From Deltaproteobacteria bacterium (GTDB lineage: Bacteria; Desulfobacterota; Desulfovibrionia; Desulfovibrionales; Desulfovibrionaceae), in the NCBI GenBank assembly GCA_031285295.1, contig JAITWK010000022.1, positions 124,001-188,000 of the forward strand: DNA of 64,000 nucleotides, in the 5' to 3' direction. Under the pieces are notes generated by a model. It ran no database searches. It worked only from the letters and a program-made list of their open reading frames with translations, and had not been told where the DNA came from. Made by a program: the position numbers and the translations under genes. Shown piece by piece: positions 1 through 8,437 of the stretch (the stretch's first letter is position 1; each line of letters begins with the position of its first letter).

Positions 1-2093
1 GTCATTTTGTCGCGCCGCGTTTCCAGCACTACCTGGTCACCGTTGCGGATATCCATCCGGGCCGCATCTTCGGGGTTAACTTCCACAAAAGCCCCTGGAT
101 AGGCCTTGCGCAGTTCCGGTACCTGTCCGGTCATGGTGGCCGTGTGCCAGTGGTCGATAACCCGTCCGGTGGTCAGCACAAAGGGATAATCCGCGTCAGC
201 CGGTTCAAAGGGCGGCATATACGGACGGAAGAGGATGTTCGCCTTGCCGTTCGGATTGCCGTAAAAGAACACCTTTTCCGGGTGATCCGCCGGAACCAGC
301 GGGTCTTCGCCGCGCACAAAGCGCAGGACAGTGCCGGGGTGATCTTCTGTGGGACAAGGCCAGCGAATGCCGGATTCCTTTTTCAGGCGTTCGCGGGTCA
401 TGCCATAGAAGTTATAGGGCGAACCATTGCTGAGGGTACGCCATTCATCCCAGATATCCGCCGCGTTTTCAAAGGGAATCAGCTTGGGATCCACTCCGGC
501 CCGCTTGGCGAAATCCATCATGATATTCACCACCGGGCGGCTGTTGCCCGAGGGCTGCACTGCCTGTTCGGTCAGGGAATAGCGCCGTTCGGTACAGCCG
601 TAGACGCCGTCGGTCTCGCACCAGAAAGCGGCGGGCAGCAGCACGTCGGCATATTTGGTGGTTTCCGCGTCGTGGAAGCACTCGGTCTGCACGATAAAAG
701 CCTTTTGCAAACCGGGCGTGTATTTATTGAGGTTGGGCAAAGTATGCGCCGGGTTGGTGCAGTGAATGAACACAGCTTTTACATCGCCAGTGGCCATGGC
801 CCCGAACAGCGCTACCGCGTGATGCCCGATGGTCGGCTGAATCGTACCACGCGGCACGCCCCAGAAGTCTTCCATCTCGTTACGGTGCTTTTCGTTGGCG
901 ATTACGCGCCCGGCCGGCAGCAGATGCGACAGCGATCCGGTATCGCGCACGCCGCCGCAGGCGTTGGGCTGACCGGTGAGCGAAAGCGGCGAAGCGCCGA
1001 GACGCCCGATATGCCCGGTCAGAAGATGCAGGTTGTGAATCAGGTTGTTGGCCCACACCCCGTAAGAACGCTGGTTGATGCCCATGCACCAGAGCGACAG
1101 CGTGTTCGGAGATTCCGCGAACAGGCGGGCCACCTTGACCACATTCTCTGCCGATATGCCGGTAATTTCCTGTACGCGCTCCGGAGTATACTCCGCCAGA
1201 AAGGCTTTATAATCCTCAAAAGTGCGCTCACTGCCGTCGTTATCTTTGAAAACACAATGACGGCCATGGAAACGGTAATCGTCCAGTTCGTCCTTGATGA
1301 TGACGTGAGCCATGCCGTTCAGCAGGGCCAGGTCGGTTCCGGGTTTGAAGTGCAGGTGCAGATCCGCGATGCGGGAGGTATTGGTGCGGCGCGGGTCAAC
1401 CACGATGATCTTCACGTCCGGGTTGAACTGCTTGCGGCGGGCAATGCGCCGGAACAGCACCGGGTGGGCTTCGGAAGTGTTTGAACCGATAATGAAGAAG
1501 CAAGTGGCGTTATCAATATCGTAATAAGTGCCCATTGGCTCGTCTTTGCCGAAGGTGGTGGTATAACCGCCCACAGCCGAGGCCATGCACAGACGGGGGT
1601 TGCCGTCCACGTTGTTGGTTTTGAAACCGGCTTTCCAAATCTTGTTGGCCAGATAGGATTCTTCGGTAAGAGCCTGCCCGGAGCCGTAATAGGCCACGGC
1701 ATTGGGGCCGAACTCGCTGATCGTGTCGCGAAAACGCTTGGCAGCAAAATCCAGGGCTTCGTCCCAGGAAACCTTTTCCAGTTCGCTGCCCTTGCCATTA
1801 CGGCGAATCATCGGTTCCAGAATGCGGTCCGGCGTGTAGATGACCGGAATGAGCATTGCGCCCTTAAGGCACAAAAGGCCCTGGTTATGGTTGTTGGGGT
1901 CACCCTTGATGGAAACGGCCTTGCCGTTCTGCACTCCAACCAGTACGCCGCAGCCGGTGCCGCAATAGCGGCACACGCCCTTGACCCATTTGGTTTCCGC
2001 TTCTGCGGCGGCGGCAACGCCCGGCAGGCCTATAGCGGCCAGGGCCGTGGAGGCGGCCGCGCCTTTCAAAAATTCACGGCGTGAAAGCTTCAT
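1..2093 (-). CDS. napA: Periplasmic nitrate reductase catalytic subunit NapA (partial, 3' end off the left edge)
   Basis: This gene encodes the molybdopterin guanine dinucleotide and [4Fe-4S] enzyme that reduces nitrate to nitrite in the periplasm. The ATG at 2091-2093 follows an AGGAG ribosome-binding site. The protein opens with a twin-arginine signal (SRREFLKG), then CRYCGTGC plus a fourth Cys in GLLCLKG, which are the cluster ligands. The Mo-ligand Cys sits in NPRLCMASA. About 697 codons are visible. The D. desulfuricans-type monomeric enzyme is about 755 residues, so only a C-terminal stretch is missing. It is last in the visible napC-napM-napA order, and napD/napG/napH may lie beyond the edge. 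A long open frame on the opposite strand (144-1484) is a shadow. Confidence 0.95.
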   Translation of the reverse strand, partial: MKLSRREFLKGAAASTALAAIGLPGVAAAAEAETKWVKGVCRYCGTGCGVLVGVQNGKAVSIKGDPNNHNQGLLCLKGAMLIPVIYTPDRILEPMIRRNGKGSELEKVSWDEALDFAAKRFRDTISEFGPNAVAYYGSGQALTEESYLANKIWKAGFKTNNVDGNPRLCMASAVGGYTTTFGKDEPMGTYYDIDNATCFFIIGSNTSEAHPVLFRRIARRKQFNPDVKIIVVDPRRTNTSRIADLHLHFKPGTDLALLNGMAHVIIKDELDDYRFHGRHCVFKDNDGSERTFEDYKAFLAEYTPERVQEITGISAENVVKVARLFAESPNTLSLWCMGINQRSYGVWANNLIHNLHLLTGHIGRLGASPLSLTGQPNACGGVRDTGSLSHLLPAGRVIANEKHRNEMEDFWGVPRGTIQPTIGHHAVALFGAMATGDVKAVFIHCTNPAHTLPNLNKYTPGLQKAFIVQTECFHDAETTKYADVLLPAAFWCETDGVYGCTERRYSLTEQAVQPSGNSRPVVNIMMDFAKRAGVDPKLIPFENAADIWDEWRTLSNGSPYNFYGMTRERLKKESGIRWPCPTEDHPGTVLRFVRGEDPLVPADHPEKVFFYGNPNGKANILFRPYMPPFEPADADYPFVLTTGRVIDHWHTATMTGQVPELRKAYPGAFVEVNPEDAARMDIRNGDQVVLETRRDKM

Positions 2094-2157
2094 ATCGCGC
2101 TCCTTACAGCGGCTTTGCAAAAGCCGCCGAATCTGTCGTATCCGTCATGTGCGTACA

Positions 2158-2649
2158 TCAGAACCCCTGCCCCGGCTGATCAAGCGTAGTCTGGGTGGTA
2201 GGCACCCGTGTTTCGTAAGCGTTGCTGTGCACCGGGTTCTGGTGATAAGCATGGCAACTGTAACAATCCGCGCTGTTGCCATACTTGGCTTCCATGCGGA
2301 CTACAGCCGGGTCGTGGCAGCGCGAGCAAATCAGCTTCGGATCCGGGGTGGCCATAAAGGGAATGGACCCCTTGCCGTCCGGCTCGCCGTGGCAGACCAC
2401 GCATTTGACCAGCGTAACGCCGTGCTTGGCTTCGCGCCAGTCCTGCGTAACCTGCGCCGAAACCTTGGTGTGGCAGGTGACGCAATCGGTATATTGATCC
2501 GGCACGGCCAGATGTGTTCCGGTTGCGTGCTTCACCGGGAAAGCAAAATTCAGATAAAGAAAGAACAGGCCGATGCCTACTACGGCCAGAATGAACAGGC
2601 CGCAAGCTCCCAGGAGCATATTCTTTTTGGTCAGGCTGATCGTAATCAT
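2158..2649 (-). CDS. napM: Tetrahaem cytochrome c NapM
   Basis: A 163-residue protein with one N-terminal hydrophobic segment (about residues 10-34) serving as uncleaved anchor or signal, followed by four CxxCH haem sites (CVTCH, CVVCH, CSRCH, CYSCH). It should pass electrons in the periplasm between the NapC quinol dehydrogenase and NapA. NapM is a hallmark of Desulfovibrio-type nap operons, where it replaces the NapB of enterobacteria; that is family knowledge, and the haem motifs and position are directly visible. Its start overlaps the napC stop by 4 bases, suggesting translational coupling. Confidence 0.9.
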   Translation of the reverse strand: MITISLTKKNMLLGACGLFILAVVGIGLFFLYLNFAFPVKHATGTHLAVPDQYTDCVTCHTKVSAQVTQDWREAKHGVTLVKCVVCHGEPDGKGSIPFMATPDPKLICSRCHDPAVVRMEAKYGNSADCYSCHAYHQNPVHSNAYETRVPTTQTTLDQPGQGF

Positions 2650-3260
2650 TGTGCGCCTCCTTGCTCTTCCGCAGCAACGAGTTGTTCCGCAGCAACGAGT
2701 TTGGCAGCAAATTCCTGGTTTATATCCAGTCTGCGATCAAATGACGGCAGGTGAGCCATATTGGTATGGCAATCCACACAAAGGCGGTAGCTTTTGCCAT
2801 CCTTGCCGTTGTAGTTGTCGTGCGCAAGTTTGCCGATTTCGGAAATATCCTTTTCCTTCTTGGCATCCTTGTAAAGATCGTCATGGCAGGCCTGGCAGCT
2901 TGCATCATCCACAAAGCGGCGGGCTACCGGCTGGCTGTGACGGCGGTCTATCGAATCCGGGCTTTCAGTAAAATGCACAAAAACATCTTTTACGCCAAGA
3001 TAAGTTTTGACGGACAGATAGCGGGGTCCAAGGCCGCGCGGCAAATGGCAGTCCGCGCAGTCAATGGCGCTTTCGTCATAATCTTTGGCGTGCGGCGACT
3101 GGGCGAGTTCCTCTTTATGCACATTCATTTCATGGCAGGATGTGCAAAAACTGGTGGTGGAAGAAAAGCTGAAAAATGCAGCCGTAGCAACAATACCAGC
3201 GACCAGCAGAATGCCGACGCCTAAAAGCGTGATGCGGATTTGACGGGGGGTTGTACTCAT
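2646..3260 (-). CDS. napC: NapC/NrfH-family tetrahaem quinol dehydrogenase
   Basis: A 204-residue membrane-anchored cytochrome with a single transmembrane helix (about residues 8-30) and four CxxCH motifs (CTSCH, CADCH, CQACH, CVDCH). It is the first gene of the minus-strand nap cluster and is predicted to take electrons from menaquinol and hand them to NapM/NapA. The first haem segment reads CTSCHEM, with the Met just after the motif that is seen in NapC/NrfH proteins. The C-terminal tail holds a six-residue duplication (LVAAEQ, then LVAAEE) caused by an 18-bp tandem repeat. NrfH is a close relative, but the adjacent napM and napA support NapC. Confidence 0.9.
   Translation of the reverse strand: MSTTPRQIRITLLGVGILLVAGIVATAAFFSFSSTTSFCTSCHEMNVHKEELAQSPHAKDYDESAIDCADCHLPRGLGPRYLSVKTYLGVKDVFVHFTESPDSIDRRHSQPVARRFVDDASCQACHDDLYKDAKKEKDISEIGKLAHDNYNGKDGKSYRLCVDCHTNMAHLPSFDRRLDINQEFAAKLVAAEQLVAAEEQGGAQ
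2667..2702. repeat. 18-bp tandem duplication in the 3' end of napC
   Basis: Two head-to-tail units (2667-2684 and 2685-2702) match at 17 of 18 positions and keep the reading frame, duplicating six residues of the NapC C-terminal tail. This looks like a recent slippage or duplication event. Confidence 0.8.
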
Positions 3261-3905
3261 ACCGGCTCCTTCCGGAGCGCCCGGTCAAAATGCCGCTCAA
3301 AGGCCGCGCCTCGTTTTTTTTGATTCATGGCTTCCTCGAGTTTGCTTGGCGGTTATTCCATATAAAAAACTGCCGGGACACTTGCTGCGCAAGAGTCACG
3401 GGAAGCGCCTAAAAGAGCTTCCCTTTCAAAAAAATTATGTTGTGGAAAAACAGACAGTGTGGACAGCACAAAAGTTCATGCAGCAAAACGCACAAAAAAG
3501 CCCGCCTACCAAATTATTCAGCGGTTGCGTTTTTCTTTATGAAACTGATGCGACGCCCTCCCAGGGATCCTGCGGTCCGTTAGCCATCATAAAACGAGAA
3601 CATTTTAGCATTTTCATGGTTAAAACATTCTGAAAAATGCGGCAGCAGGCCAAAAATCAAATAACAAACAAAAAATCCTATAATAGTTTATTGTTACATA
3701 CATAACCCGTTTTTTATTTTTAGGTCAAGTGTATTAGCAACCATTACAAATAATATTTATAACATCCTTTAAAATATGGACAAATATATTATAATTGCAT
3801 AATTAATAGTGTTCACTGACGATGCAAATTATACGGCCTTAGGCAAGTGCTGTTACGAGATGAATTTGGGTTCAAAAAACCGCTCGTAACACAAAAAGGA
3901 GCGCC
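3261..3905. other. A+T-rich intergenic region between napC and the FmdE/MoeA-like gene
   Basis: A 645-bp divergent gap that should carry promoters for nap (minus strand) and the FmdE/MoeA-like gene (plus strand). The part from about 3640 to 3840 is very A+T-rich. I see no convincing gene: the 95-codon frame at 3346-3633 has no recognisable motif or good ribosome-binding site. I could not pick a clear FNR, CRP or NarP site by eye. Confidence 0.5.
3851..3891. promoter_or_regulatory. 9-bp perfect inverted repeat just upstream of the FmdE/MoeA-like gene
   Basis: TGTTACGAG (3851-3859) is mirrored exactly by CTCGTAACA (3883-3891), with a 23-base spacer. It ends 5 bases before the AGGAG ribosome-binding site of the gene starting at 3906. 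It could form a leader hairpin or be a two-site operator. A molybdate- or tungstate-responsive role is a guess from the neighbouring genes only. Confidence 0.55.
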
Positions 3906-5552
3906 ATGAAAATCGGTCAATATACTTTTGAGGAATTCAAGCAAAAGGCCGCTGAATTTCACGGCTATCCGGCACCAGGCATCATGCTGGGCGGTTATAT
4001 GGTTGAACTGGCCAAACGGCATCTCCCCGAAGGCACGCTGTTTGAGGCGCTGGTGGAAAGCAAAAAATGCCTGCCCGATGCCGTGCAACTGCTGACTTTG
4101 TGCAGTACCGGCAATGGCTGGATGCGCGTGCTGGATCTTGGGCGCTATGCTTTATCCTTATATGACAAACGCACTGGCGAAGGCGTCCGGGTCGGCCTCA
4201 TACCGGAAAAATTGCGGGAATATCCGGAATTGAATGCCTGGTTCATGAAGCTGAAGCCGAAAAAAAATCAGGATTCCGATTTGCTGATGCGTGAAATCGA
4301 GATCGCGGGCGACAGCGTGTGTTCATTAATCCCGATACGCGTACAGGAACGCTTTCTCGGCAAAGGCCCTTCCGGCCCCATTGCCGTCTGTCCCATATGC
4401 AACGAGCCTTTTCCCGCGCTGGACGGCCTGATCTGCCGGGGTTGCCAGGGCGAAAACCCATATAGCAATGAGATTGCCTTATCTACCGCTCCTACGGTTT
4501 CAGTGCTGCCCGTGGAAGAAGCTGTTGGCAAGACCATTCTGCATGACATGACGGAGGTCATTCCCGGTGAATCCAAGGGCGCGGCCTTCACAGCCGGACA
4601 GGTGATCGGTGCGGGCGATGTCTGCCGTTTGCAGAAAATGGGCCGCTTCAGCGTGGCAGTAACCGCGGAAACCCCGGCTGGCTTCATCCACGAAAATGAC
4701 GGTGCTGAAGCCTTTGCCCGGCGCATGGCGGGCGATGGTCTGGAATACAGCCTGCCGCCCAGGGAAGGAAAAATCAATTTCCGGGCCAGACAAACGGGCC
4801 TGTTCACGCTTGACCGGGCCAGGCTGCTGGCTTTCAACCTGCTGCCTGACGTGATGTGCGCCACCCGGCAGGACGGCGCACTGGTGCAGGCGGGCACGGA
4901 AGTGGCCGGTACGCGGGTAATTCCCTTATATATTAGCCGGGAGCGTTTTGCGGCGGCTCTGGAAATTCTCGGCAACAAACCGCTATTTTCCATAGCGTCC
5001 CTGCGCCGGGCCAAAGTAGGCATTCTCGTGACCGGCTCGGAAGTCTTCCAGGGACTGATCGAAGACAAGTTTATTCCGCTGGTCAGCGCCAAAGTTAAAC
5101 GGCTGGGCTGCACCGTGGTCAAGACTGTAATTACCCCTGATGAAAGCGCGGCCATACGCCAAGGTATCGCGGAAATACGCGAAGCAGGCGCGGATCTGCT
5201 CATCACCACGGGCGGTATGTCCGTTGATCCGGGGGATATTACCCGCGCAGCTCTGGTGGACGCGGGAATTCAGGCAATGCTTTACAGCGCCCCTGTACTG
5301 CCCGGCACCATGAGCTTGGTGGGCTTGCTGCCCGGCCAAAATGATTCTTCTGAGCTGGAAGCCGGGGCCATGCAGGTTATCGGCGTACCGGCCTGTGCGC
5401 TATTCCACAAAATCACGCTGTTCGACGCCCTGCTGCCGCGCCTGTTGGCTGGCAGGCAATTGACCAGACAGGATTTGGCCGGTCTGGGCGAAGGCGGTTT
5501 TTGCGCAAACTGCCCGGTTTGTACTTGGCCGAAGTGCTCTTTTTTGGCTTAG
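3906..5552 (+). CDS. FmdE-domain / MoeA-like molybdopterin-binding fusion protein
   Basis: A 548-residue two-part protein. Residues 1-200 resemble FmdE (formylmethanofuran dehydrogenase subunit E region), ending in a zinc ribbon (CPIC at 162-165, CRGC at 177-180). Residues 210-530 resemble MoeA, with the molybdopterin-binding fold visible in ILVTGSEVF and LLITTGGMSVDPGD. A Cys-rich tail (CANCPVC, then another Cys) closes it. It probably acts in molybdenum cofactor insertion or maturation of a molybdoenzyme. The start is fixed by AGGAG at 3898-3902. The FmdE signature usually reads HGHxCPG; here it is HGYPAPG, so part of the metal site looks altered. The specific client enzyme is unknown; nap or a formate dehydrogenase are candidates. 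Confidence 0.75.
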   Translation: MKIGQYTFEEFKQKAAEFHGYPAPGIMLGGYMVELAKRHLPEGTLFEALVESKKCLPDAVQLLTLCSTGNGWMRVLDLGRYALSLYDKRTGEGVRVGLIPEKLREYPELNAWFMKLKPKKNQDSDLLMREIEIAGDSVCSLIPIRVQERFLGKGPSGPIAVCPICNEPFPALDGLICRGCQGENPYSNEIALSTAPTVSVLPVEEAVGKTILHDMTEVIPGESKGAAFTAGQVIGAGDVCRLQKMGRFSVAVTAETPAGFIHENDGAEAFARRMAGDGLEYSLPPREGKINFRARQTGLFTLDRARLLAFNLLPDVMCATRQDGALVQAGTEVAGTRVIPLYISRERFAAALEILGNKPLFSIASLRRAKVGILVTGSEVFQGLIEDKFIPLVSAKVKRLGCTVVKTVITPDESAAIRQGIAEIREAGADLLITTGGMSVDPGDITRAALVDAGIQAMLYSAPVLPGTMSLVGLLPGQNDSSELEAGAMQVIGVPACALFHKITLFDALLPRLLAGRQLTRQDLAGLGEGGFCANCPVCTWPKCSFLA

Positions 5553-5697
5553 ACAGTGCCGTCACTAGCGCCTTTTCGCTTCTGGCTGCGTCAAAAATAT
5601 TTTTTATTCCGGTCGAGTACGATAAGAGTACACTTCCTCCATAAAAAAGATTTTTTCCTTGCCAGAAAACGAAAATCTATCTCGTGACAACACTGTC
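5552..5697 (+). repeat. Dispersed palindromic element, full copy A
   Basis: Starts on the last base of the upstream stop codon. The terminal arms GACAGTG (5552-5558) and CACTGTC (5691-5697) are complementary, and pairing extends inward with two mismatches over 14 bases. The interior carries GCTGCGTCA, the core (5611-5635, GTCGAGTACGATAAGAGTAC...), then TTCCTTGCCAG. It fills the gap before mobA. Confidence 0.85.
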
Positions 5698-5715
5698 CTT
5701 TGGAACTGAAGCATA

Positions 5716-6468
5716 ATGCAAAAATTTGAAAAGCTCATTCCATACCCCACCAACCAGCTTACCGGCGTGGTGCTGGCTGGTGGAACCAGCTCCCGCCTGG
5801 GCCGCGACAAGGCAGAACTGATTTTACGCGAAGATGGTGCGCCGCTGCTTGTCGAAACCGCCCGCCTGTTGCGCCGTGTTGTGCCAAAGGTTGTTATTTC
5901 CGGGCGGCCTTCCAACTGGATCGGGCACTCCCGAATAACGGCGCTGCCGGAGTGGCCGGGAATGGCGAATGACGATTTCCCCGGCCTGCCGGACGATTTG
6001 CCCGGTAAAGGCCCGGTGGGAGCGATTACCACCGCCCTGCGCCACATGGGAACAGCCTGCCTGATTCTGGCCTGCGATATGCCGCTAATGGAAGAGCGCG
6101 TCTTGCGCCTGCTGCTGGAAACCTGGAGCCGCCAGCGTGCAAGCGCAAATACAGGCGCGGAAAACAGCACAACAAAAAAAAGCGCCGCACACAAAAGTAC
6201 GGCGCAAAAAAATACTCTGGTTACAGCCTTTGCTCACCCGGAAAACGGCAAGCTGGAACATCTGGCCGCCATCTATGAACCAGAGGCTCTGAGCTATCTG
6301 GAGCCGAGCCTGAACGCCGATCTGCTTAAAATCGGACTGGTGATTCCGCAGGAACACTACTGCCTGATACCGCTGCCGCCCGACATGCGAGAAGCCTTTT
6401 TCAACATCAACCGCCCGGCGGATTTGGAGGCTGTGCGGCGTAAGCTGGGCGAAGCAAGTCTGTTTTAG
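5716..6468 (+). CDS. mobA: Molybdenum cofactor guanylyltransferase MobA
   Basis: MobA joins GMP from GTP to molybdopterin to give the guanine dinucleotide cofactor that NapA and formate dehydrogenases need. The nucleotidyltransferase signature LAGGTSSRLGRDKAEL is near residue 20, and LACDMPLM holds the metal-binding Asp around residue 120. At 250 residues it is longer than the usual 190-210. The excess includes a Ser/Thr/Lys/Ala-rich insert around residues 140-170 (acaaaaaaaagcgcc region, 6140-6215) that looks like low-complexity expansion. It lies downstream of the FmdE/MoeA-like gene, separated by palindromic copy A. Confidence 0.9.
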   Translation: MQKFEKLIPYPTNQLTGVVLAGGTSSRLGRDKAELILREDGAPLLVETARLLRRVVPKVVISGRPSNWIGHSRITALPEWPGMANDDFPGLPDDLPGKGPVGAITTALRHMGTACLILACDMPLMEERVLRLLLETWSRQRASANTGAENSTTKKSAAHKSTAQKNTLVTAFAHPENGKLEHLAAIYEPEALSYLEPSLNADLLKIGLVIPQEHYCLIPLPPDMREAFFNINRPADLEAVRRKLGEASLF

Positions 6469-6492
6469 CCTTACTTTAACCAATTTCACGGA

Positions 6493-7239
6493 TCAACGCG
6501 CCATCAGCGCGAAAACTCCCCAACCAAGATACTCCCGCATATAGGCGACGTAGCGCTTGGGTTCTTCATTAAGAGTTGTTCGGATTTCCGGGGTCATCTC
6601 GTCGTCCGGATTGGCATCCAGCCAACGGCGCATGGTCAGCCATCTGGCTGCTATGTATCTATCCCAACCATCCTGATCCGCCAGAACCATCTCCACCACA
6701 TCGTAGCCGTACTCGCCAAATGAGGCGACAAAATCCGGCAATATAAGAAAGTCGGAAATGGACGTGGCAAGGCAGGCTTTTGCAATTTCTTCCGTTGGTG
6801 GAAACTGCCGCCAGTAGGGTTCACCTATGAGAATGATGCCATCGGGGACAAGACTTTTCGCCAGAAGGTCTATAGTACCCTTAACGCCTCCGCCGATCCA
6901 GCTAGCACCTACACAGGCTGCCACCTCGACTTTTTCCCAGACAACATAACCAGCCGCGTCATCGTGGATGAAGCTAACCTTATCGGCAACGCCGAGCTCT
7001 TGCGCACGGCACTTCGCCTGTTCGCTGAACAGGGCGCTCATGTCAACGCCTGTGCCGGTAATGCCGTAATCACGCGCCCAGGTGCAGAGCATCTCGCCGG
7101 AACCGCTGCCCAGGTCGAGAATGCGGGAGCCTGCTTTCAGGCGCAACGCCGCGCCGAGCGTGGCGTATTTCTCTGGTGTAAAAGGGTTATGAATACGATG
7201 TTCGCTTTCGCTGATTGTAAAAATGCGTGGAATATCCAT
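6493..7239 (-). CDS. Class I SAM-dependent methyltransferase
   Basis: A 248-residue Rossmann-fold methyltransferase. Motif I reads ILDLGSGSGEML (about residues 39-50), followed by the acidic GVDMS strand that binds the SAM ribose, and then DDAAGYV. The substrate is not evident; close families act on small molecules. It is convergent with mobA (24-base gap) and is the last of three minus-strand genes with an accessory look. No signal peptide or membrane segment is seen. Confidence 0.8.
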   Translation of the reverse strand: MDIPRIFTISESEHRIHNPFTPEKYATLGAALRLKAGSRILDLGSGSGEMLCTWARDYGITGTGVDMSALFSEQAKCRAQELGVADKVSFIHDDAAGYVVWEKVEVAACVGASWIGGGVKGTIDLLAKSLVPDGIILIGEPYWRQFPPTEEIAKACLATSISDFLILPDFVASFGEYGYDVVEMVLADQDGWDRYIAARWLTMRRWLDANPDDEMTPEIRTTLNEEPKRYVAYMREYLGWGVFALMAR

Positions 7240-7251
7240 GTAAAAACTCCT

Positions 7252-7818
7252 TCAGATTTTATCGCCACTATCATCTCGCCAATGGGCAGGGTGGTTCATG
7301 GCGTTGGCGCAATGAATTATCCCTTCTTCAAGAGGCACAACTTCTGGCGTAAGAGGCTGAAACATCCAGTAGGCGCTATGTTCCGGGATAATGGGGTACG
7401 GCGGTTGATAACCATGGCACAATGCGTGGGGTATGAATCCGTAACGAGGGTAATACTCTTTGTGACCCAAGACAAAGACAGCTTGTGACCCCATATCTCG
7501 GAGTTTTTCGATTCCAGCCCGAATTAGGATGCCGCCCACGCCCTGCCGCTGATATTTCGGCGTGACAGCCAGAGGAGCAAGAATATGAAGCAGCGGCTCC
7601 CCTTTTCCGTTCAGGCGAGCACGGGTAAAGAGAATATGCCCCACGGGCTCGTCGCCATGCATGGCCAGCAGTGAAACAGCGGGAGTGGCGGTTGCGTCCG
7701 CCAGCAGCGCAGCTGTGAGGTGGGCCTCCTTTTCATAACCGAAACTCCGAGTATGCACATCCATGACAGAGGCAAGGTCACCTGACTCCGTGCTTCGGAC
7801 AGTAAGATTAAGCGTCAT
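7252..7818 (-). CDS. GNAT-family N-acetyltransferase (YhbS-like)
   Basis: A 188-residue protein. The acetyl-CoA-binding motif A is visible as LAVTPKYQRQGVGGILI, with the Q/RxxGxG/A signature, followed by VFVLGHKEYYPRYGFIP, the segment typical of YhbS-like GNAT proteins. The substrate cannot be read from sequence. The stop lies 12 bases before the methyltransferase start, so the two are probably cotranscribed. Confidence 0.85.
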   Translation of the reverse strand: MTLNLTVRSTESGDLASVMDVHTRSFGYEKEAHLTAALLADATATPAVSLLAMHGDEPVGHILFTRARLNGKGEPLLHILAPLAVTPKYQRQGVGGILIRAGIEKLRDMGSQAVFVLGHKEYYPRYGFIPHALCHGYQPPYPIIPEHSAYWMFQPLTPEVVPLEEGIIHCANAMNHPAHWRDDSGDKI

Positions 7819-7943
7819 AGTTACTCCTTTGGGGCGACAAGATACTCAAAGCATGTACCCAAAAGAATGCCGAAAAACACCCCACTTTTCATTTCTGAAA
7901 AAAGAAAGCGCCCTGCTTGAATCAGAGCGCTTTCCCGGTCTTG

Positions 7944-8207
7944 CTAACCAGCGTTAAGGATTTTGTATATAGCCTTTGAGGACAGGAAATATTGTTCTGC
8001 CAACTCAATAACGGAAGTTCCGGCGCATCGTTTGGCCTGAATTTCCCTGTTTCTGGCCTGGAGAGTTTCTCTGGTTTTTGTAGTCGCTCCCCAGCTCAGC
8101 TTCTTGTCTTCTTTACGCGGAATATAAATATATTCGCCGTCTATATACTGTTGTACCGCCTTTAATAAAGGATACGGCAAGATTTCGTTCGCTTTTTTGT
8201 AGCTCAT
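7944..8207 (-). CDS. CD3324-type small helix-turn-helix protein
   Basis: An 87-residue protein of the CD3324/Mor-like group. It has the family's N-terminal segment (KANEILPYPLLKAVQQYIDG, then YIYIPRK), a WGATTKTRETLQARN stretch, and a C-terminal helix-turn-helix (SVIELAEQYFLSSKAIYKIL). A GGAGGAG ribosome-binding site precedes the ATG at 8207. The family is mostly known from Firmicutes, so transfer is plausible. It probably binds DNA. A long inverted repeat lies just upstream (8236-8285) and may be its own operator. Confidence 0.75.
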   Translation of the reverse strand: MSYKKANEILPYPLLKAVQQYIDGEYIYIPRKEDKKLSWGATTKTRETLQARNREIQAKRCAGTSVIELAEQYFLSSKAIYKILNAG

Positions 8208-8235
8208 ATGCTCCTCCTAATGGGTGTCAGGATTG

Positions 8236-8285
8236 AGCAAGAGCGATTGCCTGAATTTTCAGTCTATTATGCAATAGCTCTTGCT
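8236..8285. promoter_or_regulatory. 15-bp inverted repeat upstream of the CD3324-type gene
   Basis: Arms 8236-8250 and 8271-8285 pair at 14 of 15 positions. The 20-base spacer holds a smaller palindrome (CTGAA-TT-TTCAG, 8251-8262). It lies 29-78 bases before the HTH gene start, a position suited to an operator or a leader hairpin. Confidence 0.6.
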
Positions 8286-8387
8286 ATGCATAACGAACCG
8301 AATCAAATTGATTGCACATAAGAATCCCTGTTTGAGTTGTGATTTTCACATTATACCTCGTTAACAAATCATATTAACGTCAAGAAG

Positions 8388-8423
8388 CAAAAAACTCCAG
8401 TCATCTGTGTGGTGACTGGAGTT
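8388..8423 (-). terminator. Rho-independent terminator of tRNA-Sec
   Basis: Arms 8393-8403 and 8413-8423 are perfectly complementary (AACTCCAGTCA), with a 9-base loop. Read on the minus strand the stem is followed by a T-run, directly 3' of the tRNA. Confidence 0.85.
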
Positions 8424-8437
8424 AAAAAATTCAATAA

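Noticed and set aside
144-1484. 446-codon open frame on the plus strand
   Set aside because: Antisense to napA; no protein motif, and the napA reading on the minus strand is unambiguous.
3346-3633. 95-codon frame in the napC-FmdE gap
   Set aside because: No recognisable motif, weak start, and composition like the surrounding intergenic DNA.
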